Shown here: piece by piece, positions 1-6,705 of the stretch | How the letters are laid out: every line of letters begins with the position of its first letter | Position numbering within the stretch: the stretch's first letter is position 1 | Assembly (NCBI GenBank): GCA_029881015.1 | Contig: JAOUNK010000102.1 | Coordinates: 1 to 9,824, forward strand | DNA: 9,824 bases | Source: Gammaproteobacteria bacterium | Lineage (GTDB): Bacteria > Pseudomonadota > Gammaproteobacteria > Steroidobacterales > Woeseiaceae | Direction of reading: 5' to 3' | Notes under the pieces: generated by a model | What the model saw: only the letters and a program-made list of their open reading frames with translations | Databases searched by the model: none | What the model was told of the DNA's origin: nothing | Translations under genes and position numbers: made by a program

Positions 1-1144
1 CGACCGCTTCGGGAATCGTGTGCAAAACGTCGACGCGCAGGTTGCCGCCGGCGATCGTCGCATTTTCTCCGTGGCAGGTAACGCAGGACGAGTCGTCGTC
101 AGTACCAACGCCGCCAACATGATCGCCGGCTTCCCAGTCGATATGGTCGTGGCAGGAGCCGCAGGCGTCGCGGTTGGGTACGGTTCGCCAGTTGCTGGCT
201 TGCGGAATCGTGGTGTCCGATTCGGCATGGCATGTCGTGCAGTTGCGGACATCCTGCGGAAATTCGATGCCGGAGTAATCGTGGATGTTATTGCCGAAGC
301 CGACGATGAAATAGCCGTTGGCGAGTTCGGCGCCGTTATGAATCTTGTGGATCATCCGCTTCATGTCCACGGTGCCTCCCCAGGGCTCGGCAACGGTCTC
401 ACCATCGATGGAATAGGGGTTGTGGCAGGTTACGCAGTATTCGATATCGAAACGTGCCTCGCCGTGAAAGCCGAGATTGTCGTGGCAGGCATTACAGGTC
501 GCGTTGTTCACGATCAGGCGCGTGAACGTGGGAGCGCCGCCGGTTGGCACGAAGTCATAAGGCGCATTGTTGGCCGGCGCGCCGCCACGAATTTCGAGGC
601 CGAGCCGATGCGTTTTCGCCGCATCGAAGGTCGGGCCGGCCGGATACGCCGTCAACGCTTGCGAAAACGTATACGTGTATGTCCCATCGCCATTGTCCGT
701 AAAGGTACCTGCGGTGGCGCCTTCTGCATTCGCCTGCGCATCGGGGATGCCGCCACTGGAGCGGGTGATGTAGGACTGCCATTCGCTCGAGGATCCATTC
801 TGGCCCGGGGAAAGCTGGGCCAGGGTGAAGCGCAGCGCGCTCGCCGGCATGTCCTTCAGGCCAAAGCCAACGTCATCGGTCAGGCTCAGCGTAACGGTAG
901 GGGCGCCGCCGCCGGCCGGGACCAAGACGCTCTGGACCTCGACATTGATGCGGTCGGCCGACTCCCATGAAATGGCACCGCTCGACCCTGGGGGCCCCGA
1001 TGGGCCCGGTCCGCCGGGCGTGCCGGCAGCACCCGGAGGACCCGCGGGTCCGGCGGGGCCTGTGGAGCCATCGCATGCGAAGAGCAGGGCACTGGCCACC
1101 AGCAGACCTGCCAATCCTGTAGTACGACCGAACGAGCGTCTCAT
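1..1144 (-). CDS. OmcA/MtrC-family multihaem c-type cytochrome lipoprotein (3' part beyond left edge)
   Basis: Reading leftwards from an ATG at 1144-1142, 381 codons are open to the window edge. An AAGGGG Shine-Dalgarno (1156-1151) lies 6 nt upstream. Residues 1-24 form a signal peptide ending in a lipobox (LFAC, Cys24). Residues 26-56 are ten collagen-like Gly-X-Y triplets, probably a flexible linker. A beta-rich region without haem follows to about residue 210. Five haem motifs are then visible: CNACH (217), CVTCH (237), CTTCH (302), CGSCH (328) and CVTCH (354). Family-typical text includes the NLGFHGEARFDIEYCVTCHN block, MIHKIHNG and FPQDVRNCTTCH. Family members usually carry about ten haems, so roughly half the protein is missing. 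Known members are outer-membrane cytochromes that pass electrons to extracellular acceptors. Asp at +2 after the lipid Cys is an inner-membrane retention signal in E. coli, so the final location is uncertain. Family call is strong; physiological acceptor is unknown. Confidence 0.93.
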   Translation of the reverse strand, partial: MRRSFGRTTGLAGLLVASALLFACDGSTGPAGPAGPPGAAGTPGGPGPSGPPGSSGAISWESADRINVEVQSVLVPAGGGAPTVTLSLTDDVGFGLKDMPASALRFTLAQLSPGQNGSSSEWQSYITRSSGGIPDAQANAEGATAGTFTDNGDGTYTYTFSQALTAYPAGPTFDAAKTHRLGLEIRGGAPANNAPYDFVPTGGAPTFTRLIVNNATCNACHDNLGFHGEARFDIEYCVTCHNPYSIDGETVAEPWGGTVDMKRMIHKIHNGAELANGYFIVGFGNNIHDYSGIEFPQDVRNCTTCHAESDTTIPQASNWRTVPNRDACGSCHDHIDWEAGDHVGGVGTDDDSSCVTCHGENATIAGGNLRVDVLHTIPEAV

Positions 1145-1365
1145 TTCCTTCCCCTTGAACTGTTCTTGCCTGAAAACCGTGTGGGTGATGCGTGTACCGT
1201 TCATGGCGCATTCAGGAACGGTGTTTCCTAATATCTTTCTAGGGACTTTGGACCTATTCTTGAATCGCGTAAAGTACCTATGGATTCTCGGTATGTAGCA
1301 GCACGACATCCAATTCGATGCATGTACAATTGTCGCGGGCCCATCCGGGCAGCAAGGAGATTGCA
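1145..1365. promoter_or_regulatory. Divergent intergenic region between the OmcA/MtrC-type gene and the dihaem cytochrome gene
   Basis: This 221-bp spacer separates two divergently transcribed cytochrome genes, so it should hold the promoters for both. It is more AT-rich than the flanking genes around 1220-1300. The rightward promoter candidate is listed separately. For the leftward gene I found no convincing -35/-10 pair. A short GCCC/GGGC hairpin (1339-1350) sits just before the rightward Shine-Dalgarno. No operator of a known regulator was recognised. Confidence 0.6.
1303..1330 (+). promoter_or_regulatory. Candidate sigma-70 promoter for the dihaem cytochrome gene
   Basis: ACGACA at 1303-1308 (4 of 6 to TTGACA) is followed after 16 bp by TACAAT at 1325-1330 (5 of 6 to TATAAT). 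Transcription would begin near 1337 and give a leader of about 30 nt containing the Shine-Dalgarno AAGGAG (1354-1359). This is a consensus match only. Confidence 0.35.
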
Positions 1366-1974
1366 ATGAAACGACGTTTTTTCTTTACCTTATCTGCGCT
1401 CGCGCTGGGCTTGCCGGCGCTCGCTACCGCCGATGTCGACGCCTTGATGGACAACTGCAACAGTTGTCATGGCGACAACGGCGTCAGCCAGTGGAGCGAT
1501 GTCCCGACGATTGCGGGTCTCGCCGAGTTTGTGCATGTCGATGCGCTGTTTATCTACCAGGATGAAGCGCGACCCTGCGCGGAATCCGAATACCGCCAGG
1601 GCGACACGAGCCGGCCAGCCACCACAATGTGCGCGATTGCCGCCGACCTGGGCGAAAGCGATATCGAAGCAATCGCCGCCGCTTACGCGGTGTTGCCCTA
1701 CGTCAAGGCCAAGCAGGAGTTTGATGCTGACAAGGCGGCCGCCGGCAAGGCGCTGCACGAGGCCAAGTGCGATAAATGCCATTCCGATGAAGGCACGAAC
1801 CCGGACGACGAAGCCGGCATGCTCGGTGGCCAGCAGATGGGTTACCTGCGTGCCACGTTCGCCGCCTACATGGAAGGGACACGCGAGCAGCCCGGCAAGA
1901 TGAAACAGGCACTTGACGCAATGTCAGCCGACGACATCGAGGCGCTGGTCAACTACTACGGAAGCGTTCAATGA
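1366..1974 (+). CDS. Periplasmic dihaem cytochrome c (class I, c4 / flavocytochrome c subunit-like)
   Basis: A 202-residue protein. The ATG at 1366 is chosen over an in-frame ATG at 1318 because AAGGAG (1354-1359) lies 6 nt before it and a signal peptide (MKRRFFF, then a hydrophobic core to about residue 22) begins there. Two class I cytochrome domains follow, with haem motifs CNSCH (31-35) and CDKCH (135-139). Candidate axial methionines are Met88 in the first half and Met179 in the second, each followed by a D-I-E-A helix typical of these domains. Two further cysteines, Cys71 and Cys89, could form a disulfide. Length and two-domain layout fit cytochrome c4 and the haem subunit of flavocytochrome c sulfide dehydrogenase, but no flavoprotein partner is present. 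Between an outer-surface cytochrome gene and a quinol-linked one, a role as periplasmic shuttle is a reasonable inference. Its stop overlaps the next start. Confidence 0.9.
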   Translation: MKRRFFFTLSALALGLPALATADVDALMDNCNSCHGDNGVSQWSDVPTIAGLAEFVHVDALFIYQDEARPCAESEYRQGDTSRPATTMCAIAADLGESDIEAIAAAYAVLPYVKAKQEFDADKAAAGKALHEAKCDKCHSDEGTNPDDEAGMLGGQQMGYLRATFAAYMEGTREQPGKMKQALDAMSADDIEALVNYYGSVQ

Positions 1975-2345
1975 GTTCAGCGCAGGCCGCCGGTGGTGAC
2001 ACCGGCGGCCTGTTTGCTGCCATTGATGCAAAAGACGGCGCCGCGTTTGTTGCGTACCTGACCGAAGACGCGGTCTTTCGATTCGGCTCTGCGCCGCCGG
2101 TGCAGGGCCGTGATGCCATACAGGCTGCCGTCGACGGCTTTTTCTCTACGATCGGCGGTTGCGCGCATGCCGTCGACAATACCTTGCGGCAGGGCGACAC
2201 CCTCGTGTGTGAGGGTGTGGTCACCTACACGCGCCACGACGGCTCGAAAATTTCCCTGCCGTTCACCGATGTTTTCGAATACGAAAACGACCTGATTGCG
2301 CACTACAAGATCTACATGGATATCGGTCCGCTGTATGCGGATTAG
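1971..2345 (+). CDS. NTF2/SnoaL-like small protein, translationally coupled to the dihaem cytochrome
   Basis: A 124-residue protein with no signal peptide or membrane segment. Its ATG overlaps the TGA of the cytochrome gene (ATGA, 1971-1974), indicating translational coupling; GGAAG at 1960-1964 may serve as Shine-Dalgarno. The pattern fits the SnoaL-like branch of the NTF2 fold: an N-terminal helix (LFAAIDAKDGAAFVAYLTED), the AVFRFG strand, a PPVQGRDAI turn, a helix ending in FFSTIG, then antiparallel strands through GDTLVCEGVV, SKISLPFTDVFEY and LIAHYKIYMDIGPLY. NTF2-like proteins range from small enzymes (isomerases, dehydratases) to ligand-binding and scaffold proteins. No catalytic residues can be assigned here, and the substrate is unknown. 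A cytoplasmic protein coupled to a periplasmic cytochrome is an unusual pairing. Confidence 0.8.
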   Translation: MSSAQAAGGDTGGLFAAIDAKDGAAFVAYLTEDAVFRFGSAPPVQGRDAIQAAVDGFFSTIGGCAHAVDNTLRQGDTLVCEGVVTYTRHDGSKISLPFTDVFEYENDLIAHYKIYMDIGPLYAD

Positions 2346-2445
2346 GTCTTTCCGGCAGTAGCGAGAGGTCACTCTCGGAAATCCCTGATGGCGGGTAGCG
2401 GCGTATTCGCTTACTAAGGCGCCAGACATCAGGGAAACCCGAACA
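2346..2445 (+). promoter_or_regulatory. Structured leader of the 19-haem cytochrome gene; 3' arm covers the Shine-Dalgarno
   Basis: The 100 nt between two co-directional genes hold two consecutive hairpins. Hairpin I is CGAGAG (2362-2367), a GTCA loop and CTCTCG (2372-2377), a perfect 6-bp stem. Hairpin II has perfect 9-nt arms, TCCCTGATG (2382-2390) and CATCAGGGA (2427-2435). Inside it GTAGCG (2395-2400) can pair with 2408-2414 with one bulged base. The 3' arm of hairpin II contains AGGGA (2431-2435), the only plausible ribosome-binding site for the ATG at 2446. Folding would hide that site, so translational control is possible. Neither hairpin has a U-tract, so neither looks like an intrinsic terminator. 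No convincing promoter was found, so the gene is probably co-transcribed with the two upstream genes. Confidence 0.55.
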
Positions 2446-5304
2446 ATGACTCAGGCAACACGGCTTGCTCACCTGCAGCACGCACACTCATCCCGTCGTT
2501 GGCCGCTGACAAGCGGGCGCAAGAACGGCTGGCTTCTCGGGGTTGCAGCGATTCTGTGGATTACCGGCAATCCGGTGCTTGCGCAGGAGGACAGCCAGTG
2601 CCTCAATTGTCATGACGATCCCGAGCTGACCGCCCTGCGCGGAGGCGCGGAAATTTCGGCGTATGTCACCGCGGCAATGATGTCGGGTTCTGTCCACGCC
2701 AATCTGACCTGCGTGGAGTGCCACAGCGACCTGGCCGGGAGCAAACGCCGGCGGCATGCAGAAGACCTGGAGGCAGTCGACTGCAACGATTGCCACAGGC
2801 GGGAATCGAGAGAGCACAGCCGCAGCCTGCATGGCGTTGCTGCGGCCAATGGCGACCCCATGGCGCCAACCTGCGCCGACTGCCACGGCAAGCATGAGAT
2901 CCTCTCATCCGCGTCCGAGGATGCGCCGACAGCCGTGATGAATGTGCCAATGTTGTGCGGCACCTGTCACCGTGAGGGTGCTCCCGTGTCGCGGACCCAC
3001 GAGATTTCCCAGGACAACATCATCGAGAACTACTCGATGAGTATTCACGGTGAAGGCTTGTTCAGCCAGGGCCTGACGGTTACAGCCGTGTGCACATCGT
3101 GCCACACAGCGCACGATATCCGTCCGCACACTGACCCGAAATCGACGATCCACGCGGACAACGTGGGCGAGACGTGTACGGCGTGTCATGGACAAATCGA
3201 GAAAGTGCATCGCAAAGTGATCGAGGGCCACCTGTGGACCGAAGATCCCGGCAAGATCCCGGCGTGTGTGGACTGCCATGCCCCGCACAAGATTCGCAAC
3301 GTGTTCTACCCCGATGGCCTGGCCGACAAGGACTGCCTGACCTGTCACGGCCAGGAAGATCTGACCATGACCCGCGACGGCGAGACGATCAGTCTGTACG
3401 TCGATGAGGACGCCTACGAGGGCTCAACGCATGCGGACACGGCGTGCGCCCAATGTCATACCGATGTCACGGTTGCCGAAGAACGCGCCTGTTCGACGAT
3501 ACAGTCACAGGTCGATTGCGGCATTTGCCATGCTGAGCAGGTTACCGAGTACAACGGCAGTACCCACGGGACGCTGCACGCCGACGGCGACCCGGACGCG
3601 CCATCGTGCCAGGACTGCCACGCCAAGCATGCCACGCTGGACAAGGATACCCAGGCATCGCCGACCTATGCACTCAATGTCCCCAATCTTTGCGGAACCT
3701 GTCACCGCGTCGGTGAGCAGGCCGCGACCCGGATTCATGCCTCGGTCGATGACATCGTGGGCAGCTATGAGGATAGCGTGCATGGCCGCGGCCTGATCCA
3801 AAGCGGCCTGGTCGTCACGGCGACCTGCGCCGATTGTCACGGGGCGCATAATGAACTTCCGCCCGAGGATCCGAACGCCTCGACGAACCCGCAGCACATC
3901 GCGGCAACCTGCGGTACCTGTCACCACGGTATCGAGGAGCAATTCAGGGAGAGCATCCACTGGACCGATGATCCAATCGCCAACGACGCTTACCCGACCT
4001 GCGAAGATTGCCACTCCTCGCACACGATCATGCGCACCGAGCAGCTCGGCTTCCGCGACCTGATGATGGAACAGTGCGGGCGCTGTCACACGGACGAGAC
4101 CGAGACCTTCTTCGATACCTTCCATGGCAAAGTCTCGCGCCTGGGTGGCGAGGGCGTGGCCAAGTGCTACGACTGCCACGGCACGCACAACATTCTCAGT
4201 CCGATCGACCCCAATTCGACCCTGAGTCGCGACAACGTCGTCGAGACCTGTGGCCAGTGTCACGAAGGCTCGCACCGGCAGTTCGCGGGCTACCTGACGC
4301 ACGCAACGCACCATGACAGGGAAAACTACCCGTGGCTGTTCTGGTCCTTCTGGGGAATGACCGCCCTGCTGGTCGGCACCCTGTCATTCGCACTGTTGCA
4401 TTCGTTCGCCTGGGTCATTCGCTTGTTGCTGAACCGCGAGGAATGGCAGGCTCACAAGGAACTGTCGCGCAACAAGGATCAGAAGTTCTACCGCCGATTC
4501 AGCCGTCTCCAGCGCACCATGCATATCCTGATGATGCTCAGCTTCTTCCTGCTTGCATTAACGGGAATGGCGCTGAAGTTCTCCTACATGTCGTGGGCAC
4601 AGGCGGTGTCCAACTTCCTCGGCGGGTTTGACAGCATGGGCTTCCAGCATCGTGTTGGCGCGTTCGGCTTGCTGATCGTAATGATTCTGCATATCTACGA
4701 CGTGATGAATCATAAGCGGCAGACGAAGCAGACCCTTTGGCAGATCGTTACCGGACCGGATTCAATCATTTTCAACGGTCGCGATCTCAAGGAGTTCATC
4801 CAGTCAATCAAGTGGTTCTTCGGCTCCGGTGAGCGTCCCAATTACGGTCGCTACACCTACTGGGAGAAATTCGACTACTTCGCGGTTGGCTGGGGTGTGA
4901 TCATCATCGGTTCGACCGGGCTCGTCCTGTGGTTCCCCGAGTTCTTCACGTACATCGTCCCGGGCTGGGCCGTCAACGTGGCGACGATCATCCACAGCGA
5001 CGAGGCGTTGCTTGCAGTGGGCTTCATCTTCACGATCCACTTCTTCAACACACACTTCCGGCCGGACAAGTTCCCGATGGATCCCGTGATATTCACCGGG
5101 CGCATTGCCGTCGATGAGCTGAAATACGACAAGCCCGGCGAGTACGAAGAGCAGGTGCAATCCGGTGAGCTGGAGAACAACCTCGTGGGAGCGTTCCCCA
5201 GGGCCAAAGACAAGGGCGTGCGGATCTTCGGTTTCATGGCGCTCACATTCGGCCTGGTCCTGTTGAGCCTGATTATCTACACGATGCTATTCGGCTACCG
5301 TTAA
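2446..5304 (+). CDS. CbcL-like fusion: 19-haem periplasmic cytochrome c joined to a membrane b-type cytochrome
   Basis: A 952-residue inner-membrane protein. A long N-region precedes a hydrophobic stretch at about 28-46 with likely cleavage after VLAQ. Nineteen CXXCH motifs follow, at residues 52, 89, 113, 143, 171, 216, 244, 274, 297, 334, 358, 388, 416, 461, 489, 519, 544, 574 and 602. Recurring text of the type SxHG, CxDCHGxH, DPxS, NVxxTCGxCH marks a small-cytochrome repeat. A membrane helix at about 631-653 is followed by a cytochrome b561/FdnI-HydC-like domain (about 686-872) with candidate haem b histidines 693, 735, 749, 850 and 865, and a last helix at about 926-948. Geobacter CbcL has the same layout with fewer c haems and oxidises menaquinol. 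By analogy this protein should take electrons from quinol through haem b to a periplasmic haem wire. No catalytic reductase site was recognised. ATG choice rests on AGGGA at 2431-2435. Confidence 0.9.
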   Translation: MTQATRLAHLQHAHSSRRWPLTSGRKNGWLLGVAAILWITGNPVLAQEDSQCLNCHDDPELTALRGGAEISAYVTAAMMSGSVHANLTCVECHSDLAGSKRRRHAEDLEAVDCNDCHRRESREHSRSLHGVAAANGDPMAPTCADCHGKHEILSSASEDAPTAVMNVPMLCGTCHREGAPVSRTHEISQDNIIENYSMSIHGEGLFSQGLTVTAVCTSCHTAHDIRPHTDPKSTIHADNVGETCTACHGQIEKVHRKVIEGHLWTEDPGKIPACVDCHAPHKIRNVFYPDGLADKDCLTCHGQEDLTMTRDGETISLYVDEDAYEGSTHADTACAQCHTDVTVAEERACSTIQSQVDCGICHAEQVTEYNGSTHGTLHADGDPDAPSCQDCHAKHATLDKDTQASPTYALNVPNLCGTCHRVGEQAATRIHASVDDIVGSYEDSVHGRGLIQSGLVVTATCADCHGAHNELPPEDPNASTNPQHIAATCGTCHHGIEEQFRESIHWTDDPIANDAYPTCEDCHSSHTIMRTEQLGFRDLMMEQCGRCHTDETETFFDTFHGKVSRLGGEGVAKCYDCHGTHNILSPIDPNSTLSRDNVVETCGQCHEGSHRQFAGYLTHATHHDRENYPWLFWSFWGMTALLVGTLSFALLHSFAWVIRLLLNREEWQAHKELSRNKDQKFYRRFSRLQRTMHILMMLSFFLLALTGMALKFSYMSWAQAVSNFLGGFDSMGFQHRVGAFGLLIVMILHIYDVMNHKRQTKQTLWQIVTGPDSIIFNGRDLKEFIQSIKWFFGSGERPNYGRYTYWEKFDYFAVGWGVIIIGSTGLVLWFPEFFTYIVPGWAVNVATIIHSDEALLAVGFIFTIHFFNTHFRPDKFPMDPVIFTGRIAVDELKYDKPGEYEEQVQSGELENNLVGAFPRAKDKGVRIFGFMALTFGLVLLSLIIYTMLFGYR
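2599..4023 (+). repeat. Internal tandem duplication of an eight-haem unit in the 19-haem cytochrome
   Basis: Residues 52-281 (haems 1-8) and 297-526 (haems 9-16) form two copies. Every haem cysteine in copy one has its partner exactly 245 residues later (52/297, 89/334, 113/358, 143/388, 171/416, 216/461, 244/489, 274/519). Matching text outside the haem motifs includes NVPMLCGTCHR versus NVPNLCGTCHR, and HGEGLFSQGLTVTAVC versus HGRGLIQSGLVVTATC. Other stretches differ a good deal, so the duplication is not recent. Haems 17-19 have the gaps (30, 28) and text of haems 3-5, making a partial third copy. Confidence 0.9.
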
Positions 5305-5315
5305 TGACTGGTTCC

Positions 5316-5341
5316 CGGCATCATCCTTTGCGATGATGCCG
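5316..5341 (+). other. Perfect 10-bp hairpin between the 19-haem cytochrome gene and nhaD
   Basis: CGGCATCATC (5316-5325), a six-base loop and GATGATGCCG (5332-5341) form a perfect stem. It lies 12 nt after the cytochrome stop and 33 nt before the nhaD start. No T-run follows (the next bases are CGCATCAGG), so it does not fit a classical intrinsic terminator. It may protect the 3' end of a processed transcript or lower read-through into nhaD. Confidence 0.6.
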
Positions 5342-5373
5342 CGCATCAGGACTGACTTCGGGGAGAATTCATC

Positions 5374-6705
5374 TTGGATCTAACTGGTCATTGGGTAGGT
5401 ATTACCGCCCTCCTGATCTTCGTACTGGCGTACCTGCTGGTCGTCATCGAAGAATTCACCCACCTCAGGAAGTCCAAACCCGTGATCCTCGCGGCCGGCA
5501 TGATCTGGGCGATCATTGCGTACGAGTACGCCACCGCGTCCGTGCCGCATGCGACAGAGGAGGCCGTGCGGCACTTCCTGACGGAGTTTGCCGAGCTGTT
5601 CCTGTTCCTGCTCACGGCGATGACCTACGTCAACGCCATGAGTGAGCGGCGGGTTTTCGCGGCATTGCGATCGTGGCTCGTAAACCGGCAATACAGCTAT
5701 CGCAAGCTGTTCTGGATTACCGGCATCCTCGCCTTTTTCCTATCGCCCGTCATCGACAACCTCACGACCGCGCTGGTGATGTGCGCGGTGTTGCTCGCTG
5801 TCGGCAAGGACAACACGAAGTTCGTCAGTATCGGCTGCGTCAATATCGTCGTGGCGGCGAACGCAGGCGGAGCCTTCAGTCCGTTTGGCGACATTACGAC
5901 ACTCATGGTCTGGCAAAGAGGCGTTGTGGATTTCCAGACGTTCTTCGCCCTGTTTATTCCATCTGTCGTCAATTACCTGGTACCGGCTGCCGTCATGTCA
6001 CTCGCGGTACCGAACCTGACACCGGGTACGGACGGCGAGATCGTCACGATGAAGCGTGGCGCCAGGATCATGATGTTCCTCTTCGGCTGCACTATTGCGA
6101 CGGCAGTCAGCTTTCACAACTTCCTGCATCTGCCCCCGTTTCTCGGCATGATGACGGGGCTCGGGTATCTGCAGATTTTCGGCTACTACCTGCGCCGCAC
6201 GCATGTCGATGTGCCCGGCGATGAGAACAGGCATCGGGCGGGTGAGGTCACCGCGTTCGATAGCTTCAGGGAGATCGCGCGCGCCGAGTGGGATACGTTG
6301 TTGTTCTTCTTCGGCGTCATCATGTGCGTCGGCGGTCTCGGTTTCATCGGTTACCTGGAACACCTGTCGCTGTTTGCGTATTCAGAGCTCGGGCCGACAG
6401 TCGCTAACGTGCTCGTGGGAATAGCCTCGGCCGTTGTCGATAACATCCCGGTGATGGTGGCGGTCCTGCAGATGTTCCCGGAAATGGACCTTGCGCAGTG
6501 GCTGCTGGTGACGTTGACCGCCGGCGTCGGCGGCAGTCTGCTGTCCATCGGCTCTGCCGCAGGCGTTGCACTGATGGGCCAGGCACGTGGCCAGTACACG
6601 TTCTTTTCTCACCTGAAGTGGACGCCGGCGATTGCCGCCGGCTTCGCACTCAGTGTCTGGGTTCACTTCCTGGTCAACGGCCACTACGTGGGCGTTGCCG
6701 TCTAG
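5374..6705 (+). CDS. nhaD: NhaD-type Na+/H+ antiporter
   Basis: A 443-residue polytopic inner-membrane protein of the ion transporter superfamily, close to the usual NhaD length. The start is a TTG at 5374, supported by GGGGAGAA (5360-5367) 6 nt upstream; no in-frame ATG lies near the N-terminus. Family signatures are the first discontinuous-helix region with SPVIDNLTTALV (124-135; Asp129, Asn130), NAGGAFSPFGDITTLMVW (163-180), the second inverted half with AVVDNIPVMVAVLQM (353-367; Asp356, Asn357), and GGSLLSIGSAAG (386-397). NhaD proteins exchange cytoplasmic Na+ or Li+ for external protons. The gene follows the 19-haem cytochrome by 69 bp with a hairpin between, so it may be in the same operon. 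In this setting it could adjust the sodium and proton gradients across a membrane running quinol-linked electron export. That link is inference. Its stop codon overlaps the stop of the convergent gene. Confidence 0.92.
   Translation: MDLTGHWVGITALLIFVLAYLLVVIEEFTHLRKSKPVILAAGMIWAIIAYEYATASVPHATEEAVRHFLTEFAELFLFLLTAMTYVNAMSERRVFAALRSWLVNRQYSYRKLFWITGILAFFLSPVIDNLTTALVMCAVLLAVGKDNTKFVSIGCVNIVVAANAGGAFSPFGDITTLMVWQRGVVDFQTFFALFIPSVVNYLVPAAVMSLAVPNLTPGTDGEIVTMKRGARIMMFLFGCTIATAVSFHNFLHLPPFLGMMTGLGYLQIFGYYLRRTHVDVPGDENRHRAGEVTAFDSFREIARAEWDTLLFFFGVIMCVGGLGFIGYLEHLSLFAYSELGPTVANVLVGIASAVVDNIPVMVAVLQMFPEMDLAQWLLVTLTAGVGGSLLSIGSAAGVALMGQARGQYTFFSHLKWTPAIAAGFALSVWVHFLVNGHYVGVAV

Noticed and set aside
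20..970. Long plus-strand open frame of 316 codons, and another at 825-1298, opposite the OmcA/MtrC gene
   Set aside because: They are complements of the haem-rich minus-strand gene, show no recognisable domain and lack ribosome-binding sites; the minus frame has a lipobox and five CXXCH motifs.
1366..1974. Cytochrome subunit of a flavocytochrome c sulfide dehydrogenase
   Set aside because: Similar in length and haem layout, but no flavoprotein subunit is adjacent; the neighbour is NTF2-like.
2346..2445. Cyclic-di-GMP-I (GEMM) riboswitch, because GGTAGCGG at 2394-2401 resembles its 3' half and such switches control cytochromes in Geobacter
   Set aside because: The conserved 5' half is not visible and the pairing differs. 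A covariance search against the GEMM model would settle it; a significant hit would reverse this.
2599..4023. Assembly artefact or very recent duplication as the explanation of the eight-haem repeat
   Set aside because: The copies differ at many residues while keeping haem spacing, so this is an old divergence and not a copied read.
3505..4314. Minus-strand open frame of 269 codons inside the 19-haem gene
   Set aside because: It is a shadow of GC-rich coding DNA, with no motif or start signal.
2446..5304. Membrane subunit of formate dehydrogenase, hydrogenase or thiosulfate reductase
   Set aside because: The b domain is of that general type, but it is fused to 19 c haems and no molybdopterin or NiFe catalytic subunit or ferredoxin-like subunit is present nearby.
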